Source: Sthenelais limicola (Eukaryota > Annelida > Polychaeta > Phyllodocida > Sigalionidae). Taken from it: 64,000 bases of DNA. Below the pieces are notes generated by a model, which saw only the letters and a program-made list of their open reading frames with translations, had not been told where the DNA came from and made no database searches. The DNA lies in contig OW804096.1 in the NCBI GenBank assembly GCA_942159475.1, forward strand, positions 108,164,194 through 108,228,193, in the 5' to 3' direction. The translations under genes and the position numbers were made by a program. Positions 1-10,422 of the stretch are shown piece after piece (position 1 is the stretch's first letter; the number at the start of each line of letters is the position of its first letter).

Positions 1-2431
1 CGAGCCATGATAAAGTGCCCCTGTGGCACGTGATGGAATGTCCATCACCAGAACAACAGGCGACATTAAAGGTTCCACGGGTTCCACAGAAGAGCTCAGA
101 GGACGCAAAATCGTAGACTGGTTGGATAATCGCTGCATCTTGAATGAAAAATGTCCACAATCCTGTCTGTCTTCCATTATTCTAATGCGATTCGTGGGAA
201 AGTTTTGTTTTTCACATGAGTTTCACTTTTGTTTTCAATCATTTCGAAATCCCAATTTCTACTTTTCCAATTTTGTACTTTTCCCCATTTGTTTATTTGT
301 CTTTTCCCTTTTCTGCAACGGTATATGCTATATTTTCAAAAGGGTTGTAATCACGGAGACGGTATCAAAACTTTTGCGTCCGGCCGTACATTTTGTTTTT
401 GCGACAGATGCTACGGATTCAATTCTCGGTTCTCTATCATTATTAGTTTATACTAATTCGTGGTGCTCCATATGGTTTTCATTTTAAGAGCATATATCTG
501 GTCAGATGACAAACGTAATTAGATCATCGAAGCAGATATCTTGACGTTTTTCCAATGATATACTGTAAAAAAGCGTAAATAGGGCATCCCTTTCAATTAC
601 CTATGTGTGATTTAAGTTTGCATACTTTTGGATTCAAAACTGGCCTATCCCCTCGTGGACAAAGAATGACCTATCGATCTCGATCCATCCTTATAAATTG
701 ACACTATATCTCTCAGTGTTGTCTTGATTGTTATCTAAAGAGTTTTCTACAGTCCGAATATTTCAAAGTTGGTCACTCGGATACTTTATGTAATAACTAT
801 AATCCAGAAAGGTGGACTCACAAACAAGGAAAACCTTTCATTTTCTTTCGGTTTTAGCCTGGTGTTGCAATCTGTTCATGGGAGCAACAATACAAAGTAT
901 GCTTTGGTAATTCGTGTATTGTTAGTGTCCATTAAGATTCATTGATACAGGACACTTCTTTGTGCAAAAGCATAAAATAATATCTAATACTGATATTTTC
1001 ATTGGGCTAAAAATAGATTTAAAAACAAGTCTGAGTTCATTTTTCAAAAGCAAAATCTTATATCAGGTCTATTCATTAGGACTATAGGTGGAAGGTTACC
1101 TTTCAGGAAAATAACAGAAAAGATCCATAACACGATCAATGAAACCGTCCCCGCATTTAAGTTGAAGATATCTGTCTTTGATGTTGAGTAAGAAGTGGAG
1201 GTTATAATATTTCCCACTCTACTTTTATAATGGACAGGCTTCTCATCATTCTAAGAAACTAAGAACTTTTCAATGCCATATGACAGATACAAACATAACA
1301 AGTTTTGCGGCATTGCCTTTCATAGCCGCTGCACGTAAAACATTGGGTTGATTTTTAACCTGAAAGCACTCGAGAAGTTATTATTTCCCACCATAGTTTG
1401 GTGTGTTTTAGGCACGAGCCGTGGGCCATTTTATCTTCAATGCCTGTTTTTTTCAAGAGGTACAGGTAATAAAGTTCCACCAACCTGCTGCCGCCAGTTC
1501 TATATTGCGAGAAGGAGAATGCGAATGTGAGAGCCACTGGTCCTAACGTGCTTCCCATTACTTCTCGCCCGGGATTGAGTAATTTGGAGGCGGGCCCTTG
1601 TATTGGTGATTGCTTGTGGACAAGTCAGGAAGGCTTCGGCTTAATCAGCACCCCCTACGAACGCCGGAGCAACCCCCATGAAAGAAGTTGTCAGTCATAG
1701 GGTCAGCTATTTATCCCAGGAGACACTCCTAAACTGCTCAATTTGCCCATGTTTGTTCCCTCCTAACTCGAGGAAAACGCAAACATGGGTTCTGCATTGG
1801 TCCGTCTCCATACACACACGGTCAAGCGCATTCGTAATTTTTTAGTTGCTCCCATGAAAATTGCCTTCCTGTGTTAATCTGATTTCACAGTCTACGCACA
1901 CAAAATTCCGTTCTCCCGGTATGATATAATGGCTGCGTAGCGCGGTGTCTCCCATTTAGCAGCCGGCTTTGTATATCGAATTAGAAGCAATGCCACCTTT
2001 TGTTGCGTCTAATTCAGAGATGTTTGCCTCATATGCAAATTTCTATCGCTATTCATTAATATCGACACTCATAATAAAGAGGAAACTCCCCCCATGTACA
2101 CCCACGAGTATTCCTTTGAATTCGAGAGTGTTAATACACAATTGACAGATGGCTACAGGGCATTATGGTAATTTAAAACATGTTTATACAAGTCTTTCAC
2201 TAAAAGTAATAATCTATATTATCAACATTTTAGGACGATTACCTCGTGACACATAACAGATGAAATCCTCTATTTCCTCGAGGAGAACTTTTAATCCCAA
2301 ATTTCCTCAAACTCTCCCATCTGAATGTCAGACATGAAAGATTTTATCTCGGAGAGAAGGACTATCCCGACGATTGTCTAATTAAAGGTTTTTTGTTACT
2401 CTAATTCGAGTACTTTTACACTTCTTTGCAG
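1..2431 (+). other. Upstream non-coding sequence, probably intron of the lachesin/DIP-like gene
   Basis: No exon with Ig-domain hallmarks (Cys...Trp...DxGxYxC) is recognisable here in any plus-strand frame. Because the first visible exon starts inside a codon and carries a complete third-type Ig domain, upstream exons for the signal peptide and two earlier Ig domains are expected. This stretch is therefore most simply intron. It ends in a usable acceptor: pyrimidine-rich cttctttgcag at 2421-2431. The GC-richer patch around 1550-1700 has no readable protein. The intron assignment is inference from the exon phase, not from a visible donor. Confidence 0.55.
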
Positions 2432-2719
2432 TTGCTCCTGAAATCAGGATGCCTAATAGCCGAATAGGGCAATTGAAGAGTAAGGACACAATACTAGAAT
2501 GCATAATAACAGCCTTTCCACATGCTGTCAATTATTGGGAGAAGGATGGAAAGCGCATCATGAGTTCTACAAAGCACAGAATTGAAGCTTACGATGAAGG
2601 AGATCACACGATAACATTGAGTCTACGAATACATGACATCGATCACGACGATTATGGAGAGTACAAGTGTGTAGCTGCCAATGCCTTGGGCAGAGATGAA
2701 GAAGCTATGTGGTTATATG
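2432..2719 (+). CDS. Internal exon encoding one Ig domain of a lachesin / DIP / IgLON-like cell-adhesion protein
   Basis: This 288-nt exon encodes one complete immunoglobulin domain. It begins with the last two bases of a split codon, followed by APEIRMP, which is typical of the inter-domain linker entering the third Ig domain of lachesin-type proteins. The canonical residues are present: first Cys in LEC (codon 2500-2502), core Trp in NYW (2536-2538), and second Cys in DDYGEYKCVAAN (2668-2670). The spacing fits an I-set domain. The NYWEKDGK segment and the ALGRDEEAMWLY ending are most like protostome DIP/lachesin proteins, while YKCVAAN also occurs in vertebrate IgLONs. Such proteins sit on the surface of neurons and mediate homophilic or heterophilic recognition. 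An AG acceptor precedes it and GTAAGT follows at 2720. It enters and leaves in phase 1, as Ig-domain exons usually do. Family is well supported; the exact orthologue is not. Confidence 0.9.
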
Positions 2720-5700
2720 GTAAGTGCCATTTACCTTTGCTCATTACATTTCAATTTTAGTTAAGAATATTTAAAATTTTGAGTTTTATTATAGACACAC
2801 TTTGAAACCCTAGCCGACTCGTGGCATGTTCGTCTTAAAGGAACTATCGCAACTACAGATTGCAGAAAACAAAGTTAGGGTTGGCTCATTTTTTGTATCA
2901 CATCCAAACACGATTTAATGTGACGCGTGACACTTGATCCTTCATGGTCTAAAGTTGTGTTGTACTAAATTCATCGCAGAGTTATTGCCAAGGGACTTTG
3001 CTTTTAATTGTTGGCATGGGAAGTGTCATCTGTTTTAAGACTCGCTTGTGTTACAACATTGAAGTCACGTCCTTCTTTGACATTTTAAGTCGTAGTCATC
3101 CAATACCGACATAAAATTATTTGATGACGCAGGTTTGGATATTTCATCATGCGAATGGGATGCACTTGTGCAGGTTGAAAATCCTCAAGAAGAAACTAAT
3201 CGGGATGCAGCTTGAAACTATTCTATGAAATCGGTGTTAAAATCGCCCCGCGCCCCCACCAAAAAAGGTGTATCATCTGCTTGCAATTACAAAACAAGAT
3301 AGTATTCTCGACATTTTCAGTATTTCCTTCAACATGACATAGATTGTTGGAGGCCCATCCATACGATGGCCGGAGTCGTCGGGCTTTGCCTCGCATTCGG
3401 AGAGAAGCCTCCTGAAGGGAGGTAAGTAGGCGGTGGAACGCTATAATATCCGTCAACATGGGGCATTTTAGATGATAAATGTTACATTTCACAATGTGGT
3501 GCCCGCTGTGCAGAAATCCACCGAGTGTATTAATAACGCTTCCCGTGGCATCAGGCCGCTTTAACTGAGCATTTGAGCATCCCCAATCCCAAACAACAAC
3601 ACCTGAACCGCCACCACTTTGCCCATATACTGCTCGAGATTCAGCATAACAAATTACCATTTGATAGAAGTTCCTGCCTTGCCCTTCCTGCTGTTTCGAC
3701 AATACTTACAATGTAGGGAATCTATGTTCCCCAACGTCAGTCTAACACCGCCTAATGAGACACGGGTGACAATACAGAGAGAGGTAGATTCGGTGCTGGG
3801 AGTCCTGCATCTAACCACACAATCCCCAACAAGTCCTGTCAGTTACATCAGTTCCAAGCTCAGGAACTGCTTGCCTCACAGGCGCTTCTTCTCAAGCCTG
3901 ATTTCAGCAGGGATGCTCGTTTGTGCCCATGCCAACACGTCGGTTAAGGTATGAACACTGACAGGTTTCATTCAATGGTAAAAGAAGCCACTTATGTTCT
4001 GATTATTTAAGCCCAAACATTTTAATTTCATTTCTGTTATAGGGAGCCGGCTTCTCAAACAGTCAAATGTCCCTACATACTATTTCATTCAAAACAATCA
4101 TTCACCAGGGACATTGTTGATTAACTCATGAATAAATATGACAGTAAGCATTCAATGATCTCACATTTTTATGAAGTCACAAGTTCTGCCAAAGATCTCT
4201 CCATTAATATCAGCAATTTCCTGTTAAAAGTTGATAAAGAAAGCATTTTACACAACAACGAAAATAATATCATATGTAATTAAAAATCTCATTAAAAGCA
4301 GCAAATAGTTCATTTCTTTTTCCGATCAGAAAAAAGTAGCTAACTGTAATACAGTTCCCCAAATAATCTGTAGCACGGCCAATCCATTGTCATTATTATA
4401 ACTGTGTAAAAGCTGAATATTCTGATAATATTACATCCATTCTTATATATATGCCCGATAATTGGTCTTACGTACTAAACTACTTAACAACTAGCAGCCT
4501 ACAGTACGTTTAAAGATACGGCACGCTACACAAATTAATGCTATGACCATGAACAATCCTCACCGTCACCATCTAGTGGGCGGTGAAAGGAACACTATAG
4601 GTATCCGAATGCCAGTCAGACTGAATGTAAAGTCCGGATTTTAAAGCTCCACAAACGCCCACAGCACTGTTCTCTGCATCTACATACGGCGCAACTAAAT
4701 GGCAACATAATTATGAAGGTTAAATCAATAAGATATTAAAACATTTTGACCCTTGGGAACGTTCCCTTGCAGCGTGTTCAAGCTGTTGTCAGCGAAAGCA
4801 CAATCATCGGGGATGAGGGGGGCATGTTTCATGCAGTGAGCTTGGTAATTAAGGGGAGCGTGCTTCGGTAGTATGCGAACGAAAAGAGTTGGCAGAATGG
4901 TGATGCTCTTGCCATTGCGCAGCTATGGATACTTCCATGGGCGTCTCCTTCTGCTGTTGGTCTTGTCCTTATTGCTCATAACTGTGTCAACCAAGGAGGC
5001 AGCTTCAGGATTTACTAGCCATAGGAGGGTTACTTGCCTTAAATGTAATTCCACACGCTGACCTAAAGGCGGGCCGTGCCCATGTGGACCTCCTTATATT
5101 TTCTTAAATTGCTACCTCGACTAGTTCCATGTTCGCAAACATTTCATCTCTATTCGTGAATACTTGAAGTATTATTGATATGATTTAATATGGTCAAACC
5201 GGTCATATTTTTAATGTCACATATAAACCAGAAACATAAAAAAATAAAATAGACGTTAAATGCATATTCATCTACCTCCGTGGTTAATGATTTCATCTAA
5301 TGGCTTCGCCAATTAGTGTAGGCATCATTCTTTATTATAAATCAATTAGTCGTAAATCAATTTTTTACATAGGCATTTTGTGACCTAACACAATTTTAAT
5401 GCACTTATGAGCAATATCATCAGATGTCGATGGTTTTAGTGGAAATTTAATGTTTTATAAAGAAAGGACTATCGTCGTATTAGATATTATATCTGATAAA
5501 TAAACTTTGCATTTAATTCAACACCATAGATTGTGACCCGCAACATGTAAATAAAGGCTATTGTAGCAATAAACAGATGTAATTTGATGAAGCCCAGAAT
5601 AATCATTATTGCATGTATACGTCAACTAATTTCGTTTAACATTAATGGACCTGGAGAACAATGATATTACATCACCGGTGTTCTACACCCGAAGGTCATA

Positions 5701-6426
5701 AAACTACATTATTTTCACAACATGGCAAACACAAAGCCATGAACCTAAGCAATAAAATCAGAGGTAGTGCTGTAATTACTGTGATGATGCCATTAAATCG
5801 GATACTTTCCCTCATCTTTGAAAAAGGGGAAAAAGTGGTTCCGGGTTGAATTTCATCCGGTCTGCGAAGTATTAACAGATCTTATGACGCCCCATCACAG
5901 ACCATCCGTAGAACTACATATTTTTATTCCAGTTCTATTTTATTGAGACTTCCTCATACCTAATACCGATAGTCCATCTGGGTATTCAACCCTTTCGCCA
6001 TAATCTTTCTGCACGCTTCTGCAAGCCGCCTAGTACTTGAAACAATATAGAATATTTCCGTTAGCTCCTCCAATGGTAGGAAAATGTTGTAATTTAGGGG
6101 TGACATTTAGACGGATTTATGAACAGAAATAACTTGATACGTGATAGGGATTATAAAACAACATTAATTTCATCGACGTTTCTTTCGTACCGTGCCTGCG
6201 TCGTTGAACATCGATATATTCATGTTATGTGATACAAATGGGTTCACTCTTTAATCAGCGACAAATTCGGTCATTTGAATAATTTCATATTTGATACTTA
6301 TGTATTTGAGATTTCCTTTCGGGTAAAGTTTGAAGTGCACATAAGAATTTTATCAAGGTGGTAGACATCAAATCTAATAGAATTAGATGTTTCATAGGGC
6401 GATCTTTAGCATACTAATTGCCAGAG

Positions 6427-6433
6427 TATAAAA
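6427..6433 (+). promoter_or_regulatory. Possible TATA box inside the intron
   Basis: TATAAAA occurs about 50 bases upstream of an ATG that opens a short frame with a strongly hydrophobic start. This spacing would suit initiation about 25-30 bases downstream of the box. In AT-rich DNA a TATAAAA can arise by chance, so this is only suggestive and depends on the reality of the neighbouring small ORF. Confidence 0.2.
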
Positions 6434-6480
6434 ACTGTCAAATTTGACTCCAAGGTAGAAAAGACTGTTGCTGAAATTGG

Positions 6481-6612
6481 ATGGTTATTTGTGTGTACGT
6501 TATGAAACTGGTCCTTTTTATCTTATTGGCAATGGGATATGGGGAAAGCAAACCCACCACCTCCAGTGTACATGGTAACATGCCGTTGTCATGGAAACTG
6601 AACTTTTTATAG
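6481..6612 (+). CDS. Speculative small ORF with signal-peptide-like start, nested in the intron
   Basis: This is a 43-codon frame with a second in-frame ATG at 6502. From that second ATG it reads MKLVLFILLAMGYGESKP: a basic residue, a nine-to-ten-residue hydrophobic core, small residues, then a polar mature region. This matches the layout of a secretory signal peptide. A GTAACA that could serve as a splice donor lies just after the polar part (near 6574), so the piece could be the first exon of a nested gene rather than a complete 43-residue protein. A TATA-like box lies upstream at 6427. I recognise no family. Short hydrophobic frames are common by chance, so this is recorded as a candidate only. 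Confidence 0.15.
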   Translation: MVICVYVMKLVLFILLAMGYGESKPTTSSVHGNMPLSWKLNFL

Positions 6613-8848
6613 ATGAATGTTTAGATTAAGGTAATGATGATACGGGACTTTTTCCTTCAATGATGGTGCTAGCCTTTTCTGTCGATGAATATTCTCATAT
6701 CTTAAAAATGAATATGGCTATGGAACAAGATATAACTGTCATCCCCTAGGACACCTTATCATCGAGAATCCATGTGCTAATGATGGCCGATCCTTTCATA
6801 ATATATGAGAAAATGCTAAAATCTTAGTGGATCTTCCTCGGCACATACCGTGGGATTATCACCTCATTAGATCATATGAGGGGGAACTCTTCTTCTTCTT
6901 TTTTTTTTATAGAAATGTTACTTCTATAGTCCTTGATGAAGTCATTAGAGTCACTTTCTTGTTAAAAATAATATTCGTTATAGAAGAGTGTCGACATGGA
7001 ATGAGAATGCCATATGTGTCACATTTTATATATCCAATTTTTTTCTGAAACGTCATCTATTTGAATTTCCAATCAGATATGAGCATTCTGATGTTAATAC
7101 ATGTGTATAATTATGATGTAATTTATGATGGAGAATTTAATTGTTATACCATGGATATATCATGGATATGTAATGACCCGGGGGATCGTTTTGAGGAGAA
7201 GACAAAACTCTTGACACTTGATAATTACTCTGTTTTTTATGAGATCGTAACCAAACCTTACTACACATAAAGTTGGTGTAGTAAGAGTAAGAAGTTAAAT
7301 GTGAAACCTTGTGGATAATAAGAAGTACATTGAATCAATATATATGCGCAAATAATACATATATAATCTGTAGACATAGCGCGTGCAGCGTACACACGCT
7401 AGATATAGAAGTTAACCAGTGCGCGTGTACCCATACATTGACCCGTAAGTAGTATGTGAAAAGTTGACATTTCCAATGGCACTACATTACCCTCTGCGTG
7501 TATCAATAGAAATTCATGTATACGATTCCTACGATTCTTGTACATATACAACTTCTTTTAAAACGTTATAATGTAACCAGAGAACAGTCAATATACTTAT
7601 GAACGATTGTAACTACCGGAAATTATTTTAAATTATTAAGTATAAAATGGCAAATATAGAACCTTAGTTTCTTGATGATAACAAAACGTGATAGAAAAAC
7701 GAGAAATATAGTACCATAAATAAACCTAGCGCAGAATAACAATTTATGGTGTGCACCTATACAAAAGTCCGTAAGTAATATGTGTCACTATATTATATAC
7801 AAATCTATATAGCGTTATCTAGAACATAGATTTGGTCTGTGTTCTATTTCCTTGGAATGAACGGTAATATCCGCGTTGGTTTTAATATAAATGTTGGAAT
7901 CTTACGACAACTTCGAAGATCTCCCATTATCAGAAGTAGCACTTACAGCAGCTTTTACAACATTAGTCTATCATGCTGATGTAATCGTTTAATGAACGTG
8001 CCAAACGAATACTAAAGTGACAATTCCATGAATGGGCTATACGGTCTTTTGCCTTCACGCCCAGGCTCGTAGAAACGGCCCAAATCGGGATGTCAATACA
8101 ATGCCAGGGGCAAGCTGTTGGGGCTGTCACTCAAAGAACGCCTGGCAAACGATTGCCAATATTCATGAAGGGTGGTGTGGGCAGGTAGTATAGACACAGC
8201 CAATAATGATTCTGATCCCTTTACCGCCAGTTATCAACACTCCGATAAGCCTCCAGTTAACTACAGCAATTAGCAGGGCAATCGTTTGAATTAGCTCATT
8301 ATGTTGCACGCGAATAACCGACTTGAAACTAGTGACATAAAACAATCCGCATTGCTTATGAAATCTTTAACTTTGATCTTAATTGTTATTATTCAAATAC
8401 CGTCCACAGCTTTAAATTAATCCTTTCGTCAATCATGCCAATCAATGCCCTCATCCTATCGCGAATGGAACCTTTGTGTTAGGCGATATGTTTGATTTAC
8501 ATCCCCGAGTTCTACATAACATTATTTCCCAAATCAATAAGAGCAATATATTACTTAATGCAACGTAGATTTAGATAGCTGGGCCTGTTGCAATCCTTAA
8601 ACCCTTAATAGTAATGTTCCTTGCTAAGCTATTTTTCCTAAATAGGTTTAACAATTTCCTACTGCAGAAATAGAGAAAATTGGCATTGTCTGTATATCAA
8701 ATTCCTCTATCAAAAGTGCCTTACCAGGTGCTTCTCAAGAAAAAGTAGCTAAGGAAGGGATTTGTTATGCAACGGACCTCTGCAGTTTTATTCGGTTTAT
8801 CCTAGACCCCTTATAATATATAGTAAAGCTGTATTTTTGCTTTTCCAG

Positions 8849-9019
8849 AATATTCCGAGCCAGAGCTTGGGCACGGCGGATCCACTTCAACGGAGTGGCC
8901 GATACTAGTGATATTGTCAACCACAGCTTCTAAGCCCTATGGCCACGTTACTTCTAAAAACTACCCCGGGAAAGCTAACCCCAAACATAATACAAACCAG
9001 ATTGATAAACCTGGAATAG
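8849..9019 (+). CDS. Exon encoding the low-complexity linker after the Ig domain, lachesin/DIP-like gene
   Basis: This 171-nt exon (exactly 57 codons, phase 1 on both sides) follows the acceptor ttttccag and ends at GTAAGT (9020-9025). Joined to the Ig exon it continues the reading as EYSEPELGHGGSTSTEWP and then a Lys/Asn/Thr-rich polar stretch. This is what is expected between the last Ig domain and the membrane anchor of lachesin, DIP and IgLON proteins: a flexible, poorly conserved stalk. There is no domain in it and none is expected. Support comes from the two consensus splice sites, the matching phase, and the open frame linking the exons either side. Because its length is a multiple of three it could be skipped without shifting the frame, so alternative use is possible; this is inference. 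Confidence 0.75.
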
Positions 9020-10285
9020 GTAAGTATTTTCCCCTCATCGGGAAAACAATACCATTCAGAAACGTCTCAGTTATGATTTGTAAAGAACATACCAATTGTC
9101 TTCCTTGGTCAACGATTAAATATAATACATATAGCCTACTCGAATCAGGTGCAATATGTAATTACACTATTAAAAGGTAAACACTTAAAGAGCAGATGAG
9201 AAAGAATATTTGGCTCCAACTATTGGCCTTAATGATTTTCTTTAGTCCCTATGTCATACATTACTAAGCATACAGTACACATATTGGTGTGTCCATTATA
9301 AAGCAATTATATTTGATAATTCAGACTACACGCACCATTTTATAAATTTGGTTGAGGTTCGATTACTGAGAATTTTGCCATAAAGTGGCTCTGAGCTACG
9401 CATCCAGGCTTTATCCGAACATTTTCTATCTGATTGTGCATAATGTCAGTATTTGGTTCAAAATTCAGAATCATATTTGGTAGAATGGATGTAATCACAA
9501 GACAGTCGGTCCTTATCTCGGAATTAAACCTATATAATTATTTGTTTTTTAACACATAATTATATGTTGAAAGCGGTCAACGAATCTTGATATTCCTGGG
9601 GTAGGTTGGAGCTTTGCCTCATGAATAAGGTCCCCTTCTGTAGAAAGACACATTAGGGCTATATGACCGAATGCATACAAATCAAGTATGGTATACCACT
9701 TCGGGATTCCTTCTGTGCTCTCTTGTAATAAGAACATTATCCTCCTTAACCGTCTTTATCGAGGAGATAGCGCCAGTGCTAACCCTATATAGAAAAGCCC
9801 GGCGATCGAGTTGTCAGGGCTAATGAATATGATTCATAAGAACCGCCATAAATATGACGTAGATCCCTTTACCTATAAGCTCATCAATCCATTAGGTATT
9901 TATGATATCTTAAACAAATTGATTTAGCGAACATCCATATCCGAATTGACCTCCGAACATTGAGACAGTGTACCCCCAGTAATCAGGGCCGAGTGTCTCA
10001 CTCTCTTTTTTCCACTGTGTGGAAAATATAATATTCGATGATTACGCTTTCATCTCAAACCAATATATCCGAACTGAACCCGCGACTGACACTGCATAAA
10101 GAACTTGCCATGAACTTTTTTTTCTATTTGTTCTCAGTCATAGAGTGAAAGCCCGATCAATAAACACTCACACGATTCCAAGTTCAGATGTACAGATAAC
10201 ATGGCAGTTAATGTATCGGCCATTATGGTGGTAGATGGGAAATGTTGTATTTAACATAAGTCATCTTGTTCTTTCCTACTTCTAG
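9020..10285 (+). other. Intron (phase 1) between linker exon and terminal exon
   Basis: A 1.27-kb intron with donor GTAAGT at 9020 and acceptor ctttcctacttctag ending at 10285. The pyrimidine tract before the acceptor is good. No gene, repeat or conserved element was recognised inside it. Confidence 0.75.
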
Positions 10286-10422
10286 GGGCACCAGCGAGTG
10301 GACGGGTGACGGGCGGAGGTGCCAACAAGCTGTCCTTGTCGTTGTCAGCAGCATTATTAGCAAGTGTCGCAGTCATGCTTGCAATTCAACCTCTCACCAC
10401 ACACCTCCATCAAATTGTATGA
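10286..10422 (+). CDS. Terminal coding exon with hydrophobic C-terminus, lachesin/DIP-like gene
   Basis: The exon starts with two bases completing a Gly codon and reads 45 codons to the TGA at 10420-10422. The sequence opens GAPASGRVTGGGANKLS, a run of small residues suitable for a GPI attachment (omega) site. It continues into a hydrophobic stretch rich in Leu, Ala and Val (LSLSLSAALLASVAVMLAI) and ends with about eleven more polar residues. This is the architecture by which lachesin and IgLON proteins are attached to the outer face of the plasma membrane. The polar tail after the hydrophobic run is longer than in a textbook GPI signal, so a single-pass membrane segment with a very short cytoplasmic tail is an alternative. 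The stop and frame are consistent with the two upstream exons. Confidence 0.8.

Larger units (their letters stand above)
2720..8848 (+). other. Intron (phase 1) of the lachesin/DIP-like gene
   Basis: A 6.1-kb intron runs from the donor GTAAGT at 2720 to the acceptor tttttgcttttccag ending at 8848. The flanking exons join in frame: the last G of the Ig exon plus AA of the next gives Glu. Inside are several weak open frames. One is a 159-codon minus-strand frame at 3223-3702 with no recognisable domain. Another is a plus-strand frame at 4873-5061 with a leucine-rich hydrophobic stretch. A third is a small candidate secreted-peptide exon at 6481-6612. None has homology I can name. The rest is AT-rich sequence without recognised elements. 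Confidence 0.85.

Noticed and set aside
23..487. 154-codon plus-strand frame at the left edge
   Set aside because: The second half is poly-Phe/Cys/Leu from T-rich DNA; no Ig or other domain, and it does not connect to the exon at 2432.
9350..9365. GGTTCGATTAC, reminiscent of a tRNA T-loop
   Set aside because: No cloverleaf can be drawn around it and there is no matching A-box at the right distance.
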